DNA from: a virus
Strand: one strand, 5' to 3'
Virus record (IMG/VR): IMGVR_UViG_3300048928_000660
Coordinates: 1-28,794 of that record
Length of the DNA: 28,794 nt
Made by a program: the position numbers and the translations under genes. Positions 17,618-24,288 of this stretch are shown here, in pieces. The notes under the pieces are model-generated. The model was given only the letters and a program-made list of their open reading frames with translations, had not been told where the DNA came from and made no database searches. Positions within the stretch are counted from its first letter, which is position 1; every line of letters begins with the position of its first letter.

Positions 17618-17968
17618 TCAGTAGCAAGATGTGCTGTAGCTACTTGGGGTTCCCCCGACAAACGTGCTTCGCGGCGTCGTGGTGCATCGTAGCGTCCGAT
17701 TGGCATAGGCGTTTCGCTGCATGCTCGCGCCAGCGGCCTGCATGCCGGCGCCAGCTCTGGCAAAGGCTGCCCGGTGGGATTGGCCGCGCTCTGCGGTCCT
17801 GAACATCCGGCATTGAACATAGGCGTCGGATTTCGGCCTTGCGCCGATCGACTGGCAATACTCGTCATCCATCTGCGCGAGTTTTTCCTTGCCGATCATC
17901 GCGTCTCCGATCGGCGTTCCCTGGCAGCCCACCAACAACACGGCTGCAACAACCAAAAAGCGTTTCAT
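17618..17968 (-). CDS. Small lipoprotein (moron candidate)
   Basis: The 116-residue protein begins MKRFLVVAAVLLVGCQG, a lipoprotein signal with lipobox LVGC; after cleavage the Cys would be lipidated. The mature part has DDEYCQSIGARPKSDAYVQC, a two-Cys motif (C-x-S-x-G-x(6)-AYVQCR) that I know from short rhizobial lipoproteins. The C-terminus is Ser- and Thr-rich. GGAGG lies 4 bases before the ATG at 17968. The gene runs against the late operon, so it can be expressed in the lysogen. It may change the cell surface, for example to block superinfection, but that is inference. It could alternatively be an outer-membrane spanin, though it is far from the lysis genes. Confidence 0.7.
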   Translation of the reverse strand: MKRFLVVAAVLLVGCQGTPIGDAMIGKEKLAQMDDEYCQSIGARPKSDAYVQCRMFRTAERGQSHRAAFARAGAGMQAAGASMQRNAYANRTLRCTTTPRSTFVGGTPSSYSTSCY

Positions 17969-18048
17969 CCCCACCTCCATATCGAAGCGGCCACGATATC
18001 CGAATGCAACCGGATGTCGAGTAGCCGCACATTCCGAAAGGATAGCCC

Positions 18049-19026
18049 ATGCCCAGAACCAACGGGGTATACGCACCGCCTGCGGGAACGAAAGGCGTGC
18101 CAAACACCACGATCCTCAGCGCTCGTTACAACGCGCTTGTTGAGGATCTGACTGCGGATGCAAACGCTGCCCGCCCTGTGACCGCCGGCGGCACTGGCGC
18201 AACGAGTGCGAGCGGCGCCCGTACTGCGTTGGGCCTTGCGATCGGATCCGACGTCCAGGCCCAAAATCTGCTGCTACAGGCCATCGCCGGACTTAACACC
18301 GCCGCCAACCAGATCATCTATACAACGGCGCCAAACGTCGTTGCTACCGCAGCGCTCACCGCCTTCGGCCGATCCGTAATTTCTGCAGCCGACGCAGCAG
18401 CGCTCAGAACTTTGCTCACGCTTGATACGCTGTACTACACGAAGACCGAGGCCGACGCGCGCTATTTCACCCAGACTCAAGTGAACAACTTGATCTCGCG
18501 TAATCGGGTGCAAATCGGAGAGTCTATCCTTTGGAACAGCGCGACCGTACCGACAGGCTATCTTAAGGAGAACGGCGCCGCGATCTCTCGCACTGCATAT
18601 CCGGAGCTCTTCGCGGCTATCGGAACGACGTTCGGTGCGGGCGATGGGAGCACCACGTTCAACCTGCCGGATAGCCGCGCCGAGTTCTTCCGCGGCTTGG
18701 ATGATGGGCGCGGCATTGATACAGGGCGTACCCTCGGCTCATCGCAGTCCAGCCAGAACCTGTTGCATGCGCATCAGAGGGGCACTCTCGCGGTCACGAT
18801 CAGCAGCGCGGGCGCCCACAATCATGATTCTCCCGGGGATGTTAACGCGGCGACCGGAACCCTGAACGTGGCGACCGGTCCCGGCTACCGTTTTGGTCCG
18901 CGTGCCACGTCAACCGATGGTGCCCACGTTCACGGCGCCACTGTTTCCGGGGCGACAGCGGCAGAAGGCGGGGATGAAGCTCGTCCGCGTAACGTCGCCA
19001 AGCTCATCCTGATCCGCGCATTCTAA
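18049..19026 (+). CDS. Tail fibre with phage tail-collar domain
   Basis: This 325-residue protein has a tail-collar domain at about 155-222 (IGESILWNSATVPTGYLKEN, then TFNLPDSRAEFFRG). The N-terminal half is repetitive and Ala/Thr-rich, as in fibre shafts, and includes GGTGAT and YYTKTEADARYFTQTQV, a motif common in fibre trimer shafts. The C-terminal part has spaced His-x-His pairs (HAH, HNH, HVH) that may bind metal in a trimeric tip. It resumes the plus-strand late genes after the inverted lipoprotein pair, with AAAGGAT before the ATG. Likely the host-recognition fibre. Confidence 0.82.
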   Translation: MPRTNGVYAPPAGTKGVPNTTILSARYNALVEDLTADANAARPVTAGGTGATSASGARTALGLAIGSDVQAQNLLLQAIAGLNTAANQIIYTTAPNVVATAALTAFGRSVISAADAAALRTLLTLDTLYYTKTEADARYFTQTQVNNLISRNRVQIGESILWNSATVPTGYLKENGAAISRTAYPELFAAIGTTFGAGDGSTTFNLPDSRAEFFRGLDDGRGIDTGRTLGSSQSSQNLLHAHQRGTLAVTISSAGAHNHDSPGDVNAATGTLNVATGPGYRFGPRATSTDGAHVHGATVSGATAAEGGDEARPRNVAKLILIRAF

Positions 19027-19035
19027 GAGGTCATC

Positions 19036-19617
19036 ATGAAAGTCTATCACTACCACCCCGAGACCGGGGAATACCTTGGCGCGTCCGAGGCCGACGAGAG
19101 CCCACGCGAGCCTGGCGTTTTTCTGGTTCCGGCCCATGCCACGGAAACGCCGCCGCCGGCAGAAGAGCCCGGCTTTATCGCTCGGTTTGTCGATGGGGCT
19201 TGGGGTTATTCGCCGGTCGTCTCACCCGACGAGCCACCAGAAGATACGCCGGTGGTCACGCCCGCCATGGTCGACCTTGAGCGCGATCGGCGCATTGCGG
19301 CGGGTTTCGAGTTCGGCGGAGCCATCTTCCAGACACGCCCGGAGGATCGGGAGAACATCGCCGGCGCATCCACCGCCGCGCTCGCTGCGATCGTCGCCGG
19401 TGCAGAGCCGGGCGATCTCCGGTGGCATGGCGAGGAAGCGGATTTTGAGTGGATCGCAGAGGACAACTCGACCCACGCCATGGACGCGCAGACCATGTTC
19501 GCCTTCGGCCAGGCCGCAATGCTCCACAAGTCGCGCCATATCTTCGCAGCCCGCGCCCTCAAGGATGCGGACCCGATACCGGTCGATTTTGCTGATGACG
19601 AATACTGGCCGAATTAG
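19036..19617 (+). CDS. Tail-fibre assembly-like protein (DUF4376-like)
   Basis: The 193-residue protein begins with YHYHPETGEYLGASEADESP, continues with a Pro-rich stretch (PPPAEEPGF) and ARFVDGAWG, the usual opening of DUF4376 and fibre-assembly proteins. The C-terminal half (RRIAAGFEFGGAIFQTRPED onward) is the DUF4376-like part. It lies 9 bases after the fibre gene behind AGAGGTC, the normal order of fibre and its assembly partner. It probably acts as chaperone or cap of the fibre. Confidence 0.72.
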   Translation: MKVYHYHPETGEYLGASEADESPREPGVFLVPAHATETPPPAEEPGFIARFVDGAWGYSPVVSPDEPPEDTPVVTPAMVDLERDRRIAAGFEFGGAIFQTRPEDRENIAGASTAALAAIVAGAEPGDLRWHGEEADFEWIAEDNSTHAMDAQTMFAFGQAAMLHKSRHIFAARALKDADPIPVDFADDEYWPN

Positions 19618-19637
19618 CAGTCACCGGGTTCCCTTAG

Positions 19638-19660
19638 AACGCGGGGACCTTCCCCGCGTT
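19638..19660 (+). terminator. Strong hairpin after tail-fibre genes
   Basis: AACGCGGGGA pairs perfectly with TCCCCGCGTT across a 3-base loop, and an outer CGGGT/ACCCG pair (19625-19629 and 19663-19667) extends it. It lies 20 bases after the fibre-assembly stop. There is no T-run, so it may be a stabilising 3' end, a bidirectional pause or a Rho-aided terminator. The 19618-19925 gap holds this hairpin, an inverted repeat and no convincing gene. Confidence 0.55.
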
Positions 19661-19819
19661 GGACCCGCTCAATAGCTTTCTGAAGGGTTGCTGCGAGCGC
19701 GAGCAGGCGAAACGGTATCTGTTCGCCCGGGGCACATCGCTTATTATCGTTTGCGTGTTTCATGGCCCATCCTCTTGGAACTACTTCTGCGATCGCCTAG
19801 CGAACCACCGGACCCGACT

Positions 19820-19848
19820 TTCGTTCCAAAAGAATCGAGTGGAACGAA
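19820..19848. promoter_or_regulatory. Perfect inverted repeat, operator-like
   Basis: TTCGTTCCA (19820-19828) and TGGAACGAA (19840-19848) form a 9-base perfect inverted repeat around an 11-base spacer. Dyads of this size and spacing are common operators. It lies about 80 bases upstream of the small winged-helix-like gene. The spacing does not fit the alphaproteobacterial LexA form GTTC-N7-GTTC. Confidence 0.45.
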
Positions 19849-19925
19849 CATGTACAGGGCTGGTTAGGTTGAGATTTTGCGTCATGCTTCGGGACTGGCT
19901 GCCGAGAAGTGATTGCGAGAAAGCC

Positions 19926-20156
19926 ATGCAGTTATCAAACGACGCACGGATGCTTCTATTTCTGGAGCATCTAAGCGAGCATGAGTTTAGAGGTCTGCCG
20001 CCCAACGTGGGTCTCAAGACCGCAATCATCGCTCGCGATCTTGGTTTGGTCGAGTGGAAGGACGTCGGCCAGGGCAAATGGGCCTTCCGCTTGACCCCAG
20101 ATGGCAAGCAAGCACGGGACAACATGCGTCTCGACACCGGCCTCCGCCGACGCTGA
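19926..20156 (+). CDS. Small winged-helix-like protein
   Basis: A 76-residue protein with an N-terminal helical part (QLSNDARMLLFLEHLSEHEF) and LGLVEWKDVGQGKWAFRLTPDGKQAR, the turn, wing and closing helix of a winged helix fold (compare the LTPxGxxA end of many small regulators). Two starts are possible: 19926 (used) and 19884, which adds 14 residues; neither has a strong ribosome site. It may be a regulator that uses the inverted repeat upstream, but this is inference. Called real because its reading frame has a clear fold-like pattern. Confidence 0.5.
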   Translation: MQLSNDARMLLFLEHLSEHEFRGLPPNVGLKTAIIARDLGLVEWKDVGQGKWAFRLTPDGKQARDNMRLDTGLRRR

Positions 20157-20203
20157 CCGTCTTCCATCTCACTGATGGTTTGTTTCCTCTCTGAGCAGAC
20201 CGC

Positions 20204-20440
20204 TCATGGAAGCCGAATCGCCTCGTTAAACGAGACAACCTCGACAATCGTACCTGCCTCATCGGCTATTTCGAACCATCGACCGTCAATGGTTTGGCCA
20301 CGCGACATGGCCTGGGACAGAGCATCCCTTATGGCCGCGATTGCCCCCGAACGTGCGAGCGCGCTCGATCCGAATTCCAGCCCCTCCTCGTCAGGTTGGA
20401 AGTTGAACGCAGTCCTGATGTGGAAAAAGAACTTCGGCAC
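20204..20440 (-). CDS. DUF6894-like protein
   Basis: This 78-residue protein begins PKFFFHIRTAFNFQPDEEGL and ends with DGRWFEIADEAGTIVEVVSF. This is the layout of the DUF6894 family, common in rhizobia: a strand with FFHIR, an acidic DEEG turn, an Ala-rich helix, then DGRxFEI-DE-G. It starts with GTG at 20440, preceded by AGAGGTGG; a longer frame upstream adds only low-complexity residues. It runs against the endolysin gene. Function unknown; it may be a host-derived moron. The 219 bases between this start and the endolysin hold no convincing gene. Confidence 0.62.
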   Translation of the reverse strand: MPKFFFHIRTAFNFQPDEEGLEFGSSALARSGAIAAIRDALSQAMSRGQTIDGRWFEIADEAGTIVEVVSFNEAIRLP

Positions 20441-20659
20441 AGTGCCACCTCTTCTCAAACAGCCAGGAGAAAAGGGGCTGCGTCGGCGCAAGCGGCTGCT
20501 GCGGACCCCGACGCGTTCATGCACCTACAAACACCGAGCCTACCAGTTTGTTCCTCGACGTTACATCGCTCATTGGAGCCAAAGGGCGACTACCCGAGCG
20601 AAGCGACGCCCGTGTCATGCCGGTCTCACGGCAACATCACCCCAACGAAGGAATCCTCC

Positions 20660-21487
20660 ATGAACCGCTCCGCATTTTACGCGTCGGTGCGCGAGCGCGC
20701 GCCCGGCGTTTTCGGCACGTCTATCAGCCAGAGCCAGGTGCAGGGCACCGAGGCCATCCTTGACGAGGCAGAGCGGCGAGGAACGCCACTTCGGCAACTG
20801 GCCTATATCCTCGCCACCGCCTACCACGAATCCGCACACACCATGCAGGCGGTGCGCGAGACGCTAGCCAAGACCGATGCAGGCGCGATTGCCGCGCTGG
20901 AAAAGGCTTGGAAGACCGGCCAGCTGACTTGGGTGAAGACGCCCTACTGGCGCAAGGACGCGGACGGCAAGTCGTGGTTCGGCCGCGGGCTCGTGCAGAT
21001 CACCCACAAGGCCAATTACCAGAAGCTCGGCCTGCTGATCGGCGTCGATCTCGTGAAAGATCCGTCGAAGGCGCTGGAGCTTTCCACGGCAGTCCAGATC
21101 CTGTTCGTTGGCGTGGAGCTCGGCAGCTTCACCGGCAAATCGCTCTCCGACTACATCAGCGACGGCCGGGCCGACTACGAGGGCGCGCGCCGAATCGTGA
21201 ACGGCACGGATAAGGCCGCGCTGATCGCCGGCTATGCGAAGGCCTTCGAGCGCGCGCTTGTGGCGGCAGGCTACAGCCCGAAAAAGCCTTCTCCGGGCAC
21301 TACCCCGAAACCCTCGGAACCCAGCACCTCCAGCGCGAAAGAGCTCGGTTTGGGCACCGCCCCCGAATGGGGGCCAGTCTCGCCCGGTACGGCCGCTGCC
21401 GGCGCCGGAATCGTCGCCCTCATCGCCGCTGCCGGCGCTTACCTCTCCAACCTGCCGTGCTCCTGGTTCGGCTTCATGTGTGGGTGA
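20660..21487 (+). CDS. GH19 endolysin with C-terminal hydrophobic anchor
   Basis: The 275-residue protein has a glycoside hydrolase family 19 domain at about 1-205, with LAYILATAYHESAHTMQAVRE holding the catalytic Glu57 and second acid Glu67 and with a matching FGRGLVQITHKANYQKLG core. It would cut the glycan chains of the cell wall at lysis. A Pro- and Ser-rich linker at about 210-230 leads to a hydrophobic segment (AAAGAGIVALIAAAGAYL) near 245-262 and a final PCSWFGFMCG. The hydrophobic tail could anchor the enzyme in the inner membrane until release. GAAGGA precedes the ATG. First gene of the lysis cassette. Confidence 0.85.
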   Translation: MNRSAFYASVRERAPGVFGTSISQSQVQGTEAILDEAERRGTPLRQLAYILATAYHESAHTMQAVRETLAKTDAGAIAALEKAWKTGQLTWVKTPYWRKDADGKSWFGRGLVQITHKANYQKLGLLIGVDLVKDPSKALELSTAVQILFVGVELGSFTGKSLSDYISDGRADYEGARRIVNGTDKAALIAGYAKAFERALVAAGYSPKKPSPGTTPKPSEPSTSSAKELGLGTAPEWGPVSPGTAAAGAGIVALIAAAGAYLSNLPCSWFGFMCG

Positions 21488-21492
21488 TCATC

Positions 21493-21744
21493 ATGAAAGC
21501 GTTTGTTTCGAAACTCGCCACGGCGCTTGCCCGCTGGCGGACTTGGGTCGTTAACGGCCTTCTCGCTCTTGCCGTTGTCGCGCCGGAGCTCGCGAATTCC
21601 CCCGAGATCCTCGCCGTTGTTCCGCGCGAGTGGCAGCGCTGGTTCCTGGCCGGCGTGTTCATGCTCAATATCTGGATGCGTCCGCGCCCTGCGGTCCTTC
21701 CTGGCGATCCAGAGGTGCAGATGAAAAGGGGTGACCCGAAATGA
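21493..21744 (+). CDS. Small membrane protein, holin candidate
   Basis: The 83-residue protein has two hydrophobic segments, VVNGLLALAVVAPELA and WFLAGVFMLNIWM, with a basic N-terminus (KLATALARWR). It starts 5 bases after the endolysin stop and its stop overlaps the next start (ATGA). Its size, membrane spans and place fit a class II-like holin or an anti-holin. Similar small proteins are usual in rhizobial lysis cassettes. Which of this and the next protein forms the pore cannot be told. Confidence 0.6.
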   Translation: MKAFVSKLATALARWRTWVVNGLLALAVVAPELANSPEILAVVPREWQRWFLAGVFMLNIWMRPRPAVLPGDPEVQMKRGDPK

Positions 21745-22127
21745 TCAACCTCTTCGGCAAGGTGCTCGGCTGGCTGACCGGCGGCACGCTCGATCGCATC
21801 CTTGATATCGTCGACCATAAGCTCGACAACGATACAGCGCGCGAGCGGATCAAGGCGGAGGCCGTCCAGACCTATGTAACGGCGCAGGCTTCCGTCCTCG
21901 CCGGCCGGGGCTGGTGGTTTCCGCTCTTCTTCATCGCGCCGCTCGGCCTGTGGTTCGGAGCCGTCTGCCTCTATTCCGTCTTGTGGTGCGCGCGGTGCTA
22001 CTATCCGCAGGACTGGACCATCGCTGCCCTGCCGGCCCCATTGAACGATTGGGCCGGCGCAATCATCGGGTCTCTCTTTCTCGCGAAGACAGGCGAGCAG
22101 ATCATCGCGAAGTGGAAATCCAAATGA
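21741..22127 (+). CDS. 3-TM-type holin-like protein
   Basis: The 128-residue protein has an amphipathic start (INLFGKVLGWLTGGTLDRIL), then a helix with QTYVTAQASVLAGRGWW, a long hydrophobic span (PLFFIAPLGLWFGAVCLYSV) and another near the C-terminus (AGAIIGSLFLAKTGEQII). This resembles the three-span holin family used in gene transfer agents and rhizobial phages. AAAAGGGGTGA precedes the ATG. It is coupled on both sides within the lysis cassette, where it probably makes the inner-membrane lesion. Confidence 0.68.
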   Translation: MINLFGKVLGWLTGGTLDRILDIVDHKLDNDTARERIKAEAVQTYVTAQASVLAGRGWWFPLFFIAPLGLWFGAVCLYSVLWCARCYYPQDWTIAALPAPLNDWAGAIIGSLFLAKTGEQIIAKWKSK

Positions 22128-22585
22128 CCTCACTGAAGCCCGTCGAAGCAGCCTGGCAGCGGTTCGGCTCCATGATCAACACGGTGCTCATCGTTGCCGC
22201 GGCCCTGGGAATGATCTGGAAGGGCGGGGCCTACACACAGCAGGTGGAGGCTGACATCAACAGGAACGCAGCCGGCATAGAGAGGATCGATCGAGAGCAA
22301 GCGGCGCGATGGTCGGCCCACGACGCGCTCCATAAAGATCGCTTGGCGGAAGTGAAGTCGAATGAGGCGCGCACCGACGAGCGCTTCAAGGCGATCGAGG
22401 GGGAGGTCCGAAAGATCGAACGGCTGGACTACCGACTGACGGTTACCGAGCAGACCACAAGCACGACGGCCGGGGCTATCAAGGAACTGCAATCGACCCT
22501 GAGCGAGACATCGGGCGACTTGAAGGTGGTGCGGGAGATTCTGCAAAGGATCGAGGCGGCGCAGCGGCGATCGCCGGCGCAGTAA
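22124..22585 (+). CDS. Spanin-like membrane-anchored coiled-coil protein
   Basis: This 153-residue protein has one N-terminal membrane span at about residues 17-33 (SMINTVLIVAAALGMIW) and then a long charged coiled coil (EADINRNAAGIERIDREQAA and onward) to the end. The layout is that of inner-membrane spanins (Rz-like). Those bridge to the outer membrane and fuse it at the last step of lysis. It overlaps the previous gene by 4 bases. No small outer-membrane partner was found nested within it, so the outer partner is unknown; the lipoprotein at 17618-17968 is one distant candidate. Confidence 0.6.
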   Translation: MTSLKPVEAAWQRFGSMINTVLIVAAALGMIWKGGAYTQQVEADINRNAAGIERIDREQAARWSAHDALHKDRLAEVKSNEARTDERFKAIEGEVRKIERLDYRLTVTEQTTSTTAGAIKELQSTLSETSGDLKVVREILQRIEAAQRRSPAQ

Positions 22586-22600
22586 AGTGGCGTGCTTCCG

Positions 22601-22632
22601 AGACGTGGACAGGGCATATAGGCGTCTTTTTA
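22601..22632 (+). terminator. Possible terminator at end of lysis cassette
   Basis: AGACG (22601-22605) pairs with CGTCT (22623-22627), extended by one T-G pair, and runs into TTTTT. The loop of about 17 bases makes it weak. It lies between the convergent spanin-like gene and the minus-strand membrane gene, where a terminator is expected. Confidence 0.35.
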
Positions 22633-23223
22633 GTGCTTTTCTTTATCTGACGCTTTCAAGTCTTCGAGCGTAACAACCTTCCCGAAGTCGGGGTGTGTCG
22701 GGAAAATCTGCTTACCGCTCGTCGACGTGGCAGATTTGGAGAGTTTAGTCCGCGCCTCGGCGACCGCAATTTCTTTCCGCAGCTTGAGCGTCCTTCTCAA
22801 GATGCCAGGGATCTGCCCCGCACGAAGTAGGATCAAGCCTGTCGTGGACACTACGATGCATTGACCTACGCGCGGCAATACCTCTGACGTGAGATAAGGG
22901 ACCTTTTTCAACACGTCAGGCGGCGCGATCGAAAGCGAAACGAGCGCACCCACTGAAACGATTACGCAGCCAAAGAGCAGAAACAGGGCGTCCATCGCAG
23001 CCTCGAGCTCTTTCTCAAGTTCGCTGACTGCTTTAACTGAGCGTCCGCTCGCCGTCATGCTATTCACAAGCAAGGTGACGGTAGGCAGAATGCTAGCGGC
23101 AAAAAGGCCAAGAAACGTCGCGAGCGTTCGGGCCGCGTCTCCAGAAATAGTTCCTGGAGCTAACGCGGCGCCGATAGCCAATAGTGCTATCAAGCCGAGC
23201 TTATCGATTAGCCGAAGTCGCAA
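22630..23223 (-). CDS. Four-span membrane protein, partner of 329-residue protein
   Basis: This 197-residue protein has four predicted spans, about residues 8-25, 33-53, 78-98 and 117-137, followed by a charged tail of about 60 residues (ending DLKASDKEKH). It starts with TTG at 23223, directly after an in-frame TGA, with a weak GGGAAA site; its start lies 16 bases inside the end of the upstream gene, so translation is coupled. A short charged helix (SELEKELEAAMDA) joins spans 2 and 3 and would face the cytoplasm. I know no named family. Paired with a soluble partner at the edge of a prophage, it could be a membrane effector of a defence or exclusion system. Confidence 0.62.
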   Translation of the reverse strand: MRLRLIDKLGLIALLAIGAALAPGTISGDAARTLATFLGLFAASILPTVTLLVNSMTASGRSVKAVSELEKELEAAMDALFLLFGCVIVSVGALVSLSIAPPDVLKKVPYLTSEVLPRVGQCIVVSTTGLILLRAGQIPGILRRTLKLRKEIAVAEARTKLSKSATSTSGKQIFPTHPDFGKVVTLEDLKASDKEKH

Positions 23224-24197
23224 TCAATTTTTCCCGCTTCTGTCCATTCACGCAAAGCGTTCACAATCTGTTCCATAGCATCAGAGGGGTCCAAAAGCGA
23301 TTGATTTGTTCTGACGAAGCGCTGGACGGAAAGCTTCACAATTCCGTTCTTCTCGGTGCCGTCGCCTCGCAATCCTAGATCGGATGGGTCGATGTTTCTG
23401 AGTGCCTCATTGATCGTCGCACGAGAAATTGGCCGGCGTTTGCGTTTCTCTTTGATAAATACCCTGAAAAAGCCTTCAATCCAGCCGTCGTCTGGCACCT
23501 CTGCTCTAAGGCTGGCAATCGCTTCGGGGCTCCATCCCAAGGTTGCCAGGACGTCGAAAACCGTAGCCCCTCGATCCCGCGCCGCTGCCGCTTCCCTCCC
23601 AACTATCTCTTCGATCTGCCCCGCTTGACCTGGCGCCGCGCCGAAATTGGGTTTTGCTGCTACGGTTACCTCGGTGGAATTATCAAGCTCCTTGCCATCG
23701 CCGGCTAGAAACTTGCTATTGAGAATTATTGCCTGACCTACTTCGATCTCTTCGGCCTTGGAAAGCAGCGCTGTGAGATACCTTTCAAGGGTTCGGCCAC
23801 GAACTTGTGCGCCCTCAATCATGCCGACATGATTTCCAACCACGGCGAAATATAGCGCGCCTTTCAGCACACGAGCGCGCTCGCCGACGTTCAGGCTTTG
23901 AACAACGAATTCCGGTGCGTCGTCTTCGAGTGACTGTATCACTGCGTGAACGTCTGCACCCTGCTGTAGGTGGATAATCTGTCCAGCAAAAATAGGCCCG
24001 TCCCAGGTTTCGGGTGGTGAGACCTTGTTCAAAATCACGTAGCTTTGATCTTGGTCGAGATCGATAACTCTGTGCTTCGCATTGTCGGTCCAGCCACGCC
24101 GACGTAGTACGTCAACAATCATCGGCTTGAGTTCGATCCCTTCCCAGAGACCTTCTGTCTTGAGTTGCCGGTACTGTATAGTTGTCTTTGTTGCCAT
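23208..24197 (-). CDS. Unrecognised 329-residue soluble protein, first gene of accessory pair
   Basis: This soluble protein has no membrane span and no motif I can name. The N-terminal half is strand-rich (TTIQYRQLKTEGLWEGIELK, then FVVQSLNVGERARVLKGALY and a conspicuous FAVVGNHVGMIEG with LERYLTALL after it). Residues about 180-215 are Gly-, Ala- and Glu-rich. The C-terminal part (SRATINEALRNIDPSDLGLR, then FVRTNQSLLDPSDAMEQIVN) is helical and might bind nucleic acid. GGAGGG precedes the ATG. It is co-transcribed with the four-span protein and overlaps it by 16 bases. A sensor or toxin role in a two-gene phage-defence system is a hypothesis from architecture and position. Confidence 0.65.
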   Translation of the reverse strand: MATKTTIQYRQLKTEGLWEGIELKPMIVDVLRRRGWTDNAKHRVIDLDQDQSYVILNKVSPPETWDGPIFAGQIIHLQQGADVHAVIQSLEDDAPEFVVQSLNVGERARVLKGALYFAVVGNHVGMIEGAQVRGRTLERYLTALLSKAEEIEVGQAIILNSKFLAGDGKELDNSTEVTVAAKPNFGAAPGQAGQIEEIVGREAAAARDRGATVFDVLATLGWSPEAIASLRAEVPDDGWIEGFFRVFIKEKRKRRPISRATINEALRNIDPSDLGLRGDGTEKNGIVKLSVQRFVRTNQSLLDPSDAMEQIVNALREWTEAGKIDCDFG

Positions 24198-24236
24198 TGT
24201 GCCCTCCGTCGCGACGATAGAGACATAAAGACAACT
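24180..24236. promoter_or_regulatory. Inverted repeat bracketing the start codon of the accessory pair
   Basis: AGTTGTCTTT (24180-24189) and AAAGACAACT (24227-24236) are a perfect 10-base inverted repeat. The 37 bases between them contain the start codon (24195-24197), the ribosome site and a perfect palindrome CGTCGCGACG (24207-24216). In mRNA the arms could close a stem that hides the start; as DNA it could be an operator for a self-repressing protein. Confidence 0.5.
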
Positions 24237-24288
24237 TCCAGTCTAGTGGGCGCCATTGAGGTCGCCCATCGAGAGTCGTTCGACGGCG

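Noticed and set aside
17325-17624. 99-residue plus-strand frame over the small membrane gene
   Set aside because: Low-complexity, His- and Ser-rich, no membrane pattern. The minus-strand frame has two clear Trp-bordered spans.
19820-19848. Inverted repeat considered as a LexA box
   Set aside because: The half sites are inverted with an 11-base gap, not the direct GTTC-N7-GTTC form used in this group.
22630-23223. Holin assignment for the four-span protein
   Set aside because: Opposite strand to the lysis cassette, too long with a 60-residue charged tail, and coupled to an unrelated soluble protein.
22630-24197. Direct identification as a Kiwa system
   Set aside because: Only architecture is similar (four-span protein plus a partner near 320 residues). 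Gene order is reversed and no sequence signature of KwaA or KwaB could be confirmed.
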